This document shows positions 33,221 through 40,960 of a DNA stretch of 49,957 nt, in pieces. Where the stretch lies: the NCBI GenBank assembly GCA_937930025.1, contig CALGJW010000044.1, positions 1 through 49,957 on the forward strand, given 5' to 3'. Origin of the DNA: an uncultured Saprospiraceae bacterium. Lineage in GTDB: Bacteria; Bacteroidota; Bacteroidia; Chitinophagales; Saprospiraceae. How positions within the stretch are numbered: position 1 is the first letter of the stretch; each line of letters starts with the position of its first letter. The position numbers and the translations under genes are program-made. The notes beneath the pieces were generated by a model, which was not told where the DNA came from, did not search any database, and saw only the letters and a program-made list of their open reading frames with translations.

Positions 33221-34489
33221 TTATTTAATAATTATTGTCTCCACGACAGTAGTTACTTCTTCCCCCTTTTCTTCAACCTTAGTATGTGCTAATAGATAGC
33301 CATTCTTAATTTTTTTTAAGATCGGGAAACCACTATTTCTACTAGCTGAAACGTCCATTATTTTTTGAGCTTTTCCTAAAGTTCCGTCCATGGCTACTCT
33401 GCGCAAATATATATTCCCTTTTTCCTTTTCTTTTTCGATCCAGGAAACAATCAGTTCATTTTTTTCATGTGCAAAAGTCAAATCAACTCTTCCTATTGGA
33501 TTCCCAAGATCTATTGGAATGACTTTTTGAAAGTTTGCACCATCGTTTGTGGATAAGGCCAACATAACTTTGGGAGTATCTTGCGCCATAGTAAACCAAG
33601 CCACTGCTACATTATTTCCTTGAGTTGCGATGGCGGGGCCATTTACCGGGCAACCAGCTATTTCCCAATTGTCGGAATGAATAACTTTGGGAAGTGTCCA
33701 TCCTGATTTTAGTTTTCTTACAACATAAATATCGCGTATTTCTCCAAGAGATCGATCTCTATAAACTACAATTGGACCTTCGGTTCCCATGGCCACATTC
33801 GTTTGGCAACAATCACATACGCTATTGTCTAATTCTACCTCTTCGCTAATTTTACCATTGTCGATATTTACTTGTGCGGCTCGAAGCGTCATTGGACCAG
33901 CCCCATGTCCGTGATGATCTTCTTTTTCCAAACTTGGTTCGTCCATTTTGGTAAAACGTCCATCGAGCCAAACCGCTAAAACATTTTGATCGTCTAGGGG
34001 AAGTAAGCTCACAAATCCATGTTCGGCCTGAACGGTGTCCTTGTGAAGTTTTATGGGAGCGGACCAAGTGGTTCCACCATTTTTACTACTACGCAATTTG
34101 ATATCATAATCATAAGTGCCTTCACCAGCATATTGCAAATAATGGGCAACTAAATTTTGATCATTATTTCCTAGGGCCACCATGCTTGGAAAGTCTGCCC
34201 AATTTGCAAACCAATCATTTCCACTTGCAATTGTTTTGGCGGCACCCCAAGTATTTTCCTTTAATGTTGAAAATTGCAATACATCAGTGCTGTCGTTGAT
34301 AAATGAAAGCCAAGAGAGTAAAACGTCTTGATTTTTATTCACGAAAAGATTGGGCATTCCACTTGGACCAACATCCAATGGGATACTTGTAATAGAAAAA
34401 TCACTAAGTTTTGCAGTAGGAATGTCTGAACTGCATTGACAAAGTAAAATTGTTAGGAGTAAATATAGCGGAGGGCGTAATGAAATCAA
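33221..34489 (-). CDS. BNR/sialidase-like beta-propeller lipoprotein with CDCC and His-rich motifs
   Basis: This 422-residue lipoprotein has a lipobox-like LLCQC (Cys19) after a signal helix. The body is a BNR-type propeller; Asp-box-like turns include SSKNGGTTWSAP and STNDGANFQKV. Two features are unusual: a histidine-rich loop EDHHGHGAGPM and a DNSVCDCCQTNVAMG motif with three cysteines in four positions. Another Cys is in EIAGCPVNGP. Such a pattern suggests metal binding or redox chemistry rather than sialidase activity, and the catalytic residues of sialidases are not seen. It is the first gene of the operon with the DM13 lipoprotein and a barrel. Confidence 0.8.
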   Translation of the reverse strand: MISLRPPLYLLLTILLCQCSSDIPTAKLSDFSITSIPLDVGPSGMPNLFVNKNQDVLLSWLSFINDSTDVLQFSTLKENTWGAAKTIASGNDWFANWADFPSMVALGNNDQNLVAHYLQYAGEGTYDYDIKLRSSKNGGTTWSAPIKLHKDTVQAEHGFVSLLPLDDQNVLAVWLDGRFTKMDEPSLEKEDHHGHGAGPMTLRAAQVNIDNGKISEEVELDNSVCDCCQTNVAMGTEGPIVVYRDRSLGEIRDIYVVRKLKSGWTLPKVIHSDNWEIAGCPVNGPAIATQGNNVAVAWFTMAQDTPKVMLALSTNDGANFQKVIPIDLGNPIGRVDLTFAHEKNELIVSWIEKEKEKGNIYLRRVAMDGTLGKAQKIMDVSASRNSGFPILKKIKNGYLLAHTKVEEKGEEVTTVVETIIIK

Positions 34490-34631
34490 GCTTTTGTTTG
34501 ATAGTGAAAATTAAAGATAGTTAAATCAAATAGAATATTAATTCAGGCTCATTGATAAAAGTCAATACAAATATGAAAACTTTTAAAATTCGAAATAGGT
34601 TTTATTATTGTAACTTACCATAGTGAAGAAT

Positions 34632-35012
34632 ATGGCCGTTCATAAAACAATCAATATCATAATTGCACTAGTTTGGCTTGTGAATGGACTGCTTTGTAAA
34701 ATATTAAATCTCGTTCCCAGACATCAAGAAATAGTCGGTCGAATTCTCAGCGATGATTACGCTATTATACTAACTAAATTAATTGGAATAGGGGAGGTGG
34801 CCATAGCGATCTGGATACTACTTGGAATATTTTCCAAGTTAAATTGTTGGGTGCAAATCATCTTAGTAGTAGTGATGAATATATTGGAATTTATTTTGGT
34901 TCCAGAATATCTTTTGTGGGGAAAAGGAAATTTACCTTTTGCTTTACTCTTTGCAGCATTGGTTTTTGTGAACTACTATTATTTAGGAAAAAACAAGGTG
35001 GGCCATGCGTAG
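34632..35012 (+). CDS. DoxX-like membrane protein
   Basis: This ~126-residue protein has four membrane helices (INIIIALVWLVNGLLCKI, then three more). The motif LVWLVNGLLCKILNLVPRHQEIVGRI is of the DoxX-like type. It could also start at a GTG at 34623. Its stop overlaps the start of the DUF2071 gene by 8 bases. DoxX-like proteins are often linked to quinone or redox functions, but for this subfamily the role is unknown. It is the first gene of a four-gene operon divergent from the propeller lipoprotein operon. Confidence 0.82.
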   Translation: MAVHKTINIIIALVWLVNGLLCKILNLVPRHQEIVGRILSDDYAIILTKLIGIGEVAIAIWILLGIFSKLNCWVQIILVVVMNILEFILVPEYLLWGKGNLPFALLFAALVFVNYYYLGKNKVGHA

Positions 35013-35742
35013 TTATTTAAAAAGTCACCCCTTTGCTGTTCAAGCGCATTTCGAGCATTCACTAGTGTTGACTTATGCGCTCCCCAAAGAACAATTGGAG
35101 CAATTCATTCCGGAATGTTTAAGCTTGGATACCTTTCAGGATAAATGGGCCTTTGTGGCAATTGCCATGGTCAAAACTTCCGCACTCCGCCCAAAAGGAT
35201 TTCCAAAACTTTTAGGTCAAGATTTCTTTTTGATTGGCTATCGAATCTTTGTGAGGTATATGGACAAAAGAGGAAAGCGCCTGCGTGGTTTATTTATTCT
35301 GCAGTCAGAAACGGATTCTTTGAGAATGAAGACGGCAGGAAATATTTTTACGCATTACAACTATGAACAAACAGATATTTCCTTCCAGGCTTCTGATGAT
35401 CGAATGACAGTTGAATCTAAGAAATCAAAATTTAAAGTAATTGCAAATTTAAGTGAAGATCCTCCTTTGCCCGATGGTTCTTGTTTTGACAATTGGGCAG
35501 AAGCTAGAAAGTTTGCAGGCCCATTGCCGCATACGTTCACCTATGATGCAGATAAGCAAGAAGTATTGATCATTAGAGGCTTGCGGCAAAATTGGAAACC
35601 ACGGCCTGTAGAAGTTGAAAAAGCGGCGCAAGCATTTTTTCAGCAACTGAATCTCCCTGATGCGCAGTTAGCTAATGCATTTTTAGTTAGCAATATTCCA
35701 TATGAATGGGGAAAAGGAAAAACAGAAAAATGGCAGGGGTAA
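35005..35742 (+). CDS. DUF2071 (YqjF-like) protein
   Basis: This 245-residue soluble protein fits the DUF2071 family: LSLDTFQDKWAFVAIAM near residues 40-56, GYRIFVRYMDKRGKRLRGLF in the middle, and the second half with FAGPLPHTFTYD. Structurally such proteins are acetoacetate-decarboxylase-like folds. No catalytic lysine can be assigned with certainty. It overlaps the DoxX-like gene by 8 bases and the methyltransferase gene by 13-37 bases, showing tight translational coupling. Confidence 0.85.
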   Translation: MRSYLKSHPFAVQAHFEHSLVLTYALPKEQLEQFIPECLSLDTFQDKWAFVAIAMVKTSALRPKGFPKLLGQDFFLIGYRIFVRYMDKRGKRLRGLFILQSETDSLRMKTAGNIFTHYNYEQTDISFQASDDRMTVESKKSKFKVIANLSEDPPLPDGSCFDNWAEARKFAGPLPHTFTYDADKQEVLIIRGLRQNWKPRPVEVEKAAQAFFQQLNLPDAQLANAFLVSNIPYEWGKGKTEKWQG

Positions 35743-36479
35743 GAACAAAATATCAAGGTGTATCAAACATCATTCGATTCAATTGGCATTTTTTCGCCTT
35801 TGGCTTACTCGCCTGCATAGGTTTTGTCGCCCTTTATTTTTCAATCAATGATAGTTGGAACTTTTATTTTTTACTCGTTGCGCTTGCTATATTTATGAGT
35901 ATTTCAATTTCTTTACTAACCTCTTGGTATATTTATGATAAAGCGGGTTTGTATGATTTGAAATGGTTGAAACTAAAAAGTAAATCCAATCTTCGAATTG
36001 CTAATATTAATGCTGGGTTCGATGAAACCACTTTGCTGCTGGAAGAGTTGTTTCCGAATGCTGAAATTATTCCCTATGACTTTTATGATGAGAATAGACA
36101 CACCGAAGTTTCTATTAAGCGAGCTCGAGCGGCTTACCCATCTCCAAGAAATACTGAAAATTTAGATTCCAAAAATCCTGATCTGCAGAAGAAATCCTTT
36201 AACATTATTTTACTTTTCATGTCCCTCCATGAGATTAGAGACAAAGAGGAACGTGTTCAATTTTTAAAAAGTATATCAGCTGGATTGAGCCCCAATGGAG
36301 AAATAATTGTTGTAGAGCATTTAAGAGATTGGAAAAATTTGCTCGCTTATAATATTGGCTTTTTACACTTTCATTCATTGGCTAACTGGCTGAGTAATTT
36401 TCAAGATGCAAATCTAGAAGTGGTTCACACAGAAAATTTCACTTCATTCATAAGGCTATTTAAATTAAAACGCAAATGA
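35730..36479 (+). CDS. Class I SAM-dependent methyltransferase with N-terminal membrane helices
   Basis: This is ~249 residues from the ATG at 35730, which overlaps the DUF2071 stop by 13 bases; an earlier ATG at 35706 adds eight basic residues. Two membrane helices at ~20-65 are followed by a Rossmann methyltransferase domain: LRIANINAGFDETTLLLEEL as the SAM-binding strand with a rather degenerate glycine loop, IILLFMSLHEI as motif IV, and SPNGEIIVVEH as motif V/VI. It is anchored in the inner membrane. The substrate is unknown. Third gene of the DoxX/DUF2071 operon. Confidence 0.82.
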   Translation: MAGVRTKYQGVSNIIRFNWHFFAFGLLACIGFVALYFSINDSWNFYFLLVALAIFMSISISLLTSWYIYDKAGLYDLKWLKLKSKSNLRIANINAGFDETTLLLEELFPNAEIIPYDFYDENRHTEVSIKRARAAYPSPRNTENLDSKNPDLQKKSFNIILLFMSLHEIRDKEERVQFLKSISAGLSPNGEIIVVEHLRDWKNLLAYNIGFLHFHSLANWLSNFQDANLEVVHTENFTSFIRLFKLKRK

Positions 36480-36877
36480 TTATTCACTTAACAATCATTG
36501 GTTGGTCCTTCCTGTTTTTAGCACTGATGCATTTAGGTTTTCCTAAATACTTTAAATGGAAAGAAGAACTTGTGCGACTCAGTTTGATTAATAAGCAGAT
36601 GATGCAAATTCATACCTACTTCATTGGCTTGACCGTATTTTTGATGGGATTACTTTGTGTGACTAGCGCAGAGGAATTGATTCATACAGCGCTTGGCAAC
36701 AAAATAACTATCGGATTTTTCATCTTTTGGTTTATCAGAATGCTGCTTCAGTTTTTCGGATATTCTTCCAAACTTTGGAAAGGGAAAAAATTTGAAACGG
36801 TTATGCATGTGCTGTTCTCAATATATTGGTTATATATTACAGCAGTATTTGGGTTTATTGCTTATTCGAATTTTTAA
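36476..36877 (+). CDS. Small four-helix membrane protein
   Basis: This 133-residue protein has four predicted membrane helices (HLTIIGWSFLFLALMHL, IGLTVFLMGLLCVT, IGFFIFWFIRMLLQFFG, VLFSIYWLYITAVFGFIAY). Its start overlaps the methyltransferase stop in an ATGA. No named family is recognised; it is the last gene of the four-gene operon and presumably acts with the methyltransferase. Confidence 0.8.
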   Translation: MIIHLTIIGWSFLFLALMHLGFPKYFKWKEELVRLSLINKQMMQIHTYFIGLTVFLMGLLCVTSAEELIHTALGNKITIGFFIFWFIRMLLQFFGYSSKLWKGKKFETVMHVLFSIYWLYITAVFGFIAYSNF

Positions 36878-36933
36878 TTTAAAGAAGGCCGAACTATTTT
36901 TCTTATTTTTCAGATTCATCACAGATAGTTATT

Positions 36934-37860
36934 ATGAATAATTTCCTTCCAATAGTTTTCTTGCTAGCAATACTTTTTTCTTGTCAATCTCAGGATGCCA
37001 ATAATACAAACGCATCCAAGGAGGCTGAACCTTTTGATGTTGTAAAAAAAGGAGCTACGCTTCAACTATTGGCAGATGATTTTGAGTTCACCGAGGGGCC
37101 AGCTATGGACCCTAATGGAAATATTTATTTTACCGATCAACCGAACGATAAAATTTGGAAGTGGGATTGGGCAACAAATCAACTTTCTGTTTTTATGGAT
37201 AAAACAGGTAGAGCAAACGGACTTTATTTTGATCATGACGGAAATCTATTAAGCTGCTCAGATGAAGGTTTTGCCATTTTGAGAATTAGTCCCGATAAGG
37301 AAATTCAGCAATTGACAAGCAGTTTTGAAGGGAAAAATTTTAATGGGCCAAACGACTTGTGGGTGGACCCGGCCGGAGGCATCTATTTCACTGATCCTTA
37401 TTACCAAAGACCATGGTGGACAAGGCAGGAAAAAGAAATCCCAGAGGAAAGGGTATACTATTTAGGACCTAAAATGACTGATCCTATTATGATTGCTGAT
37501 GGATTTGTTCAGCCGAACGGAATCATTGGCTCAGCAGATGGGAAAACTTTGTACATCGCTGATATTGGAGATAAAAAAACCTACCAATTTGATGTGACTG
37601 GTCCAGGTAAATTGACCAATAAGAAATTGTTTTGTGAACTAGGGTCAGATGGAATGACCTTAGATAATCTTGGAAATGTTTATCTAACTGGAAAAGGGGT
37701 TACTGTTTTCAATAAGGATGGAAAAAAGATTAAGCAAATCGATAATGATAAAAATTGGACTGCGAATGTCACCTTCGGTGGCAAAGATCAATCGACCTTG
37801 TTTATTACTGCGCAAACAGCTGTTTATACTTTAGAGATGAACGTCCATGGAGTCCGTTAA
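36934..37860 (+). CDS. SMP-30/gluconolactonase-like lipoprotein
   Basis: This 308-residue lipoprotein has the lipobox ILFSC (Cys17). A six-bladed SMP-30/gluconolactonase propeller follows: the metal ligand Glu in FTEGPAMDPNGNIYFTDQ, GPNDLWVDPAGGIYFTDPYY (Asn and Asp ligands), QPNGIIGSADGKTLYIAD, and GSDGMTLDNLGNVYLTG. All four metal-site segments are present, so it is probably an active lactonase or related hydrolase in the periplasm or outer membrane. It lies 56 bases after the membrane-protein operon. Confidence 0.92.
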   Translation: MNNFLPIVFLLAILFSCQSQDANNTNASKEAEPFDVVKKGATLQLLADDFEFTEGPAMDPNGNIYFTDQPNDKIWKWDWATNQLSVFMDKTGRANGLYFDHDGNLLSCSDEGFAILRISPDKEIQQLTSSFEGKNFNGPNDLWVDPAGGIYFTDPYYQRPWWTRQEKEIPEERVYYLGPKMTDPIMIADGFVQPNGIIGSADGKTLYIADIGDKKTYQFDVTGPGKLTNKKLFCELGSDGMTLDNLGNVYLTGKGVTVFNKDGKKIKQIDNDKNWTANVTFGGKDQSTLFITAQTAVYTLEMNVHGVR

Positions 37861-37868
37861 ATAAAAAA

Positions 37869-37893
37869 ATCCCGCAGGGACCACCTGCGGGAT
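37869..37893 (-). terminator. Intrinsic terminator of the beta-helix T9SS gene
   Basis: ATCCCGCAGG pairs perfectly with CCTGCGGGAT around GACCA. On the minus strand it is followed by TTTTTT, so it serves the gene ending at 37928; the plus-strand lactonase gene ends just before it. Confidence 0.9.
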
Positions 37894-37927
37894 GAGAAAA
37901 ATTTCATCTATAAAATTATTGTCTTAT

Positions 37928-39409
37928 TTAAAATACCATGATTTTTTGTGTAGCGATTGCACCATTTTGATTGATTTCTAAATGGTAAACACCTGTTGCT
38001 AATTGACTAACGGGGATCTCTATTGCGTCAGTTCCTAATTCGTAATGATTAATTAGTTCTCCCATTGTGTTAAAAAGTCTTACCGAAGCGCTTCCTTTTT
38101 CAAGTCCTGTCAATGTCAACGTTCCATTGTGTTTTTGGATTGGATTTGGAAATGCTATTGGCATATTGTTAATAGTAGAATTTACTTTTGATGCGTCTTG
38201 TATTACTGCAAAATTGTTTACTTGGATTGGAATCGCTGCCTTAGCAATTAGATTAACTTCTGTTTCTAAATATTCAATCGCCCAAACTAAATTGTTTGCA
38301 GAAATGTCAGGTAAAACTAAGTTGCTAAATTGACCACTCAAGGTCCCAACTTTACTAATTGTATAGGTGGTTCCGGGAATTTTAGGTACGTATCCATCAA
38401 ACAATTTGACTTCTAATGTTCCACCGAATGTTGCATCTCCAGTAATGTGTATTAAATCTATCTCCTTATCGCTGGCAATATCAACAAACATACTAGATCC
38501 GTCATCTTGAGTGTACGATCCGTTGATTACGAAATCACCAATGAAGTTATCTGATTCTGGACGTAATTGTCCACCGCTAGTTAATTCAAAGTCTCCATTG
38601 AAAGTTCCTGAAGCAATAAAATTATCATTACAAATGAAAATTGATTGAAGGAGGTTGTTGAAATTTGAATTTTTTTCGGCAATAAAGTTTCCTAAGCTCT
38701 GATTAAATATTGCACTTTCGTCATTGTTGAATGTAGCGCCAGACTGATTTTGAAAAGTTCCATCTATATTGATGAATGTTCCGTTTTGCTCGTTTTTAAA
38801 GATGCTTTTATTTACAATTTTCCCGTAATTATTTATTCTAGACTCATTGGAGAAAATATGGGTGTTACTGATTACTCCGCTTCCGTAATTCTGTAGAGCA
38901 TTAAAGTTGAAGAAAGCACCTTCGTTATTTATGAAACCAGAATTGTGTACTTCGAAATAGCTGTAGAAGTAATCCTTGACAAAAAAATTGGCGTTAGCAC
39001 TATTATAGAATCTATCGTAGTTGTGAAAAGTATTTGACACGGTAAATTCTGCGCCAGTTTGATTGTAAAAGAACAAGTGATTTCTAAAACTTGCAGAATT
39101 ATCCATAGTGACTACACCACCATTTTCATTGTAAAAATAGCCTTTGTTGTAAAAGTATGCATCGATAAATATTGTTCCATAATTTCGAAGCTCTCCATTT
39201 AAGTTTACATTTTGATCAAATGTACAGGTAGCGCCACTTTGGATAATTACTACGTCTCCACTGTTGATGTCTGCAGTAGGCTTTTCAGCATTAAGCCAAT
39301 TTGATGCAGTTGAATAATCTCCCAAGCCAGTAAACGTAAATGTTTTCGCTTGAACGGTAAGTGAAAGTGCTACAAAGAATAGTAACGTGCAGGTTTTTTG
39401 AAATAGCAT
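37928..39409 (-). CDS. T9SS surface protein with Asn-rich beta-helix
   Basis: This 493-residue protein has a signal peptide (MLFQKTCTLLFFVALSLTVQA). The entry strand TGLGDYSTASNWLNAEKP and the GDVVIIQSG element are typical of Bacteroidota beta-helix proteins. Residues ~70-265 form a solenoid of short (~10-13-residue) Asn/Phe/Gly-rich turns, for example NYGTIFIDAYFYNKG, NNEGAFFNFNALQNYGSG and NEQNGTFINIDGTFQNQSG. A DUF-like beta domain (~280-370) and a T9SS sorting domain (AFPNPIQKHNGTLTLTG to the end) follow. It is probably an adhesin or structural surface protein. Confidence 0.9.
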   Translation of the reverse strand: MLFQKTCTLLFFVALSLTVQAKTFTFTGLGDYSTASNWLNAEKPTADINSGDVVIIQSGATCTFDQNVNLNGELRNYGTIFIDAYFYNKGYFYNENGGVVTMDNSASFRNHLFFYNQTGAEFTVSNTFHNYDRFYNSANANFFVKDYFYSYFEVHNSGFINNEGAFFNFNALQNYGSGVISNTHIFSNESRINNYGKIVNKSIFKNEQNGTFINIDGTFQNQSGATFNNDESAIFNQSLGNFIAEKNSNFNNLLQSIFICNDNFIASGTFNGDFELTSGGQLRPESDNFIGDFVINGSYTQDDGSSMFVDIASDKEIDLIHITGDATFGGTLEVKLFDGYVPKIPGTTYTISKVGTLSGQFSNLVLPDISANNLVWAIEYLETEVNLIAKAAIPIQVNNFAVIQDASKVNSTINNMPIAFPNPIQKHNGTLTLTGLEKGSASVRLFNTMGELINHYELGTDAIEIPVSQLATGVYHLEINQNGAIATQKIMVF

Positions 39410-39678
39410 AAAAATGGTCGTTAATTATGAGATATTTTTCAGACATCAACTGGATGTCAAACTTTCTAAAACTTACAGGAAGAGTGTTTTTGATAGGTAG
39501 GAAAATTCGAAGGGTCGATTCGAATTGTACTTCAAAGTTAAGGGCAATTAAGCCTAGAAGCTATGCCCTAAAGTTGGTGGAATAGTAAAGGTGCTTTATT
39601 TTAATTTACTAGAGCGTGAACGTTAGATAGGTATGTATAAGGGTAAATTATAATTTTAATCGAGGAGCAGAAAAGTTA

Positions 39679-39699
39679 GCCCTTTCAGGGTAGAAGGGC
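39679..39699 (-). terminator. Probable terminator of the helicase gene
   Basis: GCCCTT pairs with AAGGGC around a nine-base loop just after the minus-strand helicase stop, followed on that strand by TAACTTTTC. The stem is short, so this is only moderately sure. Confidence 0.55.
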
Positions 39700-40833
39700 C
39701 TATACCATTTCCTTAATTTCAATTCCTAATATTCTTTCCAAATGCTTAATTTTTCGAAGTTCAATATTGTTAGTCATGCTAATGGATATGCCCTTTTTGC
39801 CTGCTCGGGCCGTTCTTCCTGCTCGATGAGTATAAAATTCATCTTTGTCTGGTAATTGAAAGTGAATCACATAAGCTAGATCATTGATATCTAATCCTCT
39901 GGCTGCGATGTCAGTGGCCACCAAGATTTGTACTCGATCTTTTTTAAAACCGCGCATTACTTTATCTCTTTCTTTTTGCAATAAATCTCCATGAATGGAA
40001 TCAACCGAAAGATTTTGAGCTGTCAATTGCTGCGTTAATAACTTTACGTTCTTTTTGGTATTACAAAAAATAATTCCTTTTTGATCTGGGAAGGTTGTGT
40101 TCAACAACTGTGTTAGCCTATAAAGTTTATCTCGATCATCCGATGGAATATATCGATGGTTGATGTTTTCGTTAACAACATTACGACCTGAGACCTGCAG
40201 CTGCACAGCATTTGATGATAAGTGTTCTCGAATGATTTGCTTAATACCTTGAGGCATAGTGGCAGAAAAAAGCCATTTTGATTTGGCCTTGGTGAGCAAG
40301 CCTAGGATTTTGTCTAATTCATCTTTAAACCCACGACTAAGCATTTCATCCGCTTCATCCAATACTATGGTCTTAACACCAGTTAGGTCTACCGCCTTTC
40401 TTTCCACTAGGTCAATTAATCTTCCAGGGGTTGCGACCACCACATGGGTTGGTCTTCTAAGCGCTGCAATTTGCTTATCTATGAAGCTTCCTCCATATAC
40501 GGCTTCAGCAAATATTTTCTCAGTGTATTTAGTATATCGGAACAACTGCTTTTGAACTTGCATGGCTAATTCGCGAGTTGGACAAAGTACCAGTGCTTGA
40601 ACCTCTTGTAAACTAGGGTCAATGTTCTGAAGCAATGGAAGGCCATAGGCTGCAGTCTTTCCGGTGCCAGTCTGTGCTTGGCCGATCAAATCAGTGGCCT
40701 TTCCCAGTAATACTGGTATCGCCTCAATTTGGATTTCTGTAGGGTTAATAATCCCCAATTCTGTAATCCCTTTTATCAAACCTTTTGAAACGCCTAGTTC
40801 TTTAAAATCTTTCACGCTGTTAATTTTGCGCAA
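39700..40833 (-). CDS. DEAD-box RNA helicase
   Basis: This 377-residue protein is a short DEAD-box helicase with no C-terminal extension. All motifs are present: Q motif (FKELG and NPTEIQ), motif I AQTGTGKT (53-60), Ia PTRELA, Ib TPGRL, II DEAD, III SAT, IV IIFCNT, V ATDIAARGLDI, and VI HRAGRTARAG. It unwinds or remodels RNA duplexes, probably in ribosome assembly or mRNA turnover at low temperature. It is a single gene read away from nothing obvious; upstream is the terminator of the large T9SS gene. Confidence 0.96.
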   Translation of the reverse strand: MRKINSVKDFKELGVSKGLIKGITELGIINPTEIQIEAIPVLLGKATDLIGQAQTGTGKTAAYGLPLLQNIDPSLQEVQALVLCPTRELAMQVQKQLFRYTKYTEKIFAEAVYGGSFIDKQIAALRRPTHVVVATPGRLIDLVERKAVDLTGVKTIVLDEADEMLSRGFKDELDKILGLLTKAKSKWLFSATMPQGIKQIIREHLSSNAVQLQVSGRNVVNENINHRYIPSDDRDKLYRLTQLLNTTFPDQKGIIFCNTKKNVKLLTQQLTAQNLSVDSIHGDLLQKERDKVMRGFKKDRVQILVATDIAARGLDINDLAYVIHFQLPDKDEFYTHRAGRTARAGKKGISISMTNNIELRKIKHLERILGIEIKEMV

Positions 40834-40863
40834 AGGTAGTTGTTTCTAGACAAGACAGAAAAA

Positions 40864-40890
40864 AGCCATCCCTTATTAAGAGATGGCTTA
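40864..40890 (-). terminator. Terminator of the large T9SS gene
   Basis: AAGCCATC pairs with GATGGCTT around an 11-base loop, followed on the minus strand by TTTTTCTGTCTT. It lies 70 bases beyond the stop at 40961. Confidence 0.8.
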
Positions 40891-40960
40891 TGAATTTTAT
40901 TAGGAATCGTTCTCAATGCTTTGGGAATTTGAACGAATCCCTCTAAGCTTAACAAAACTT

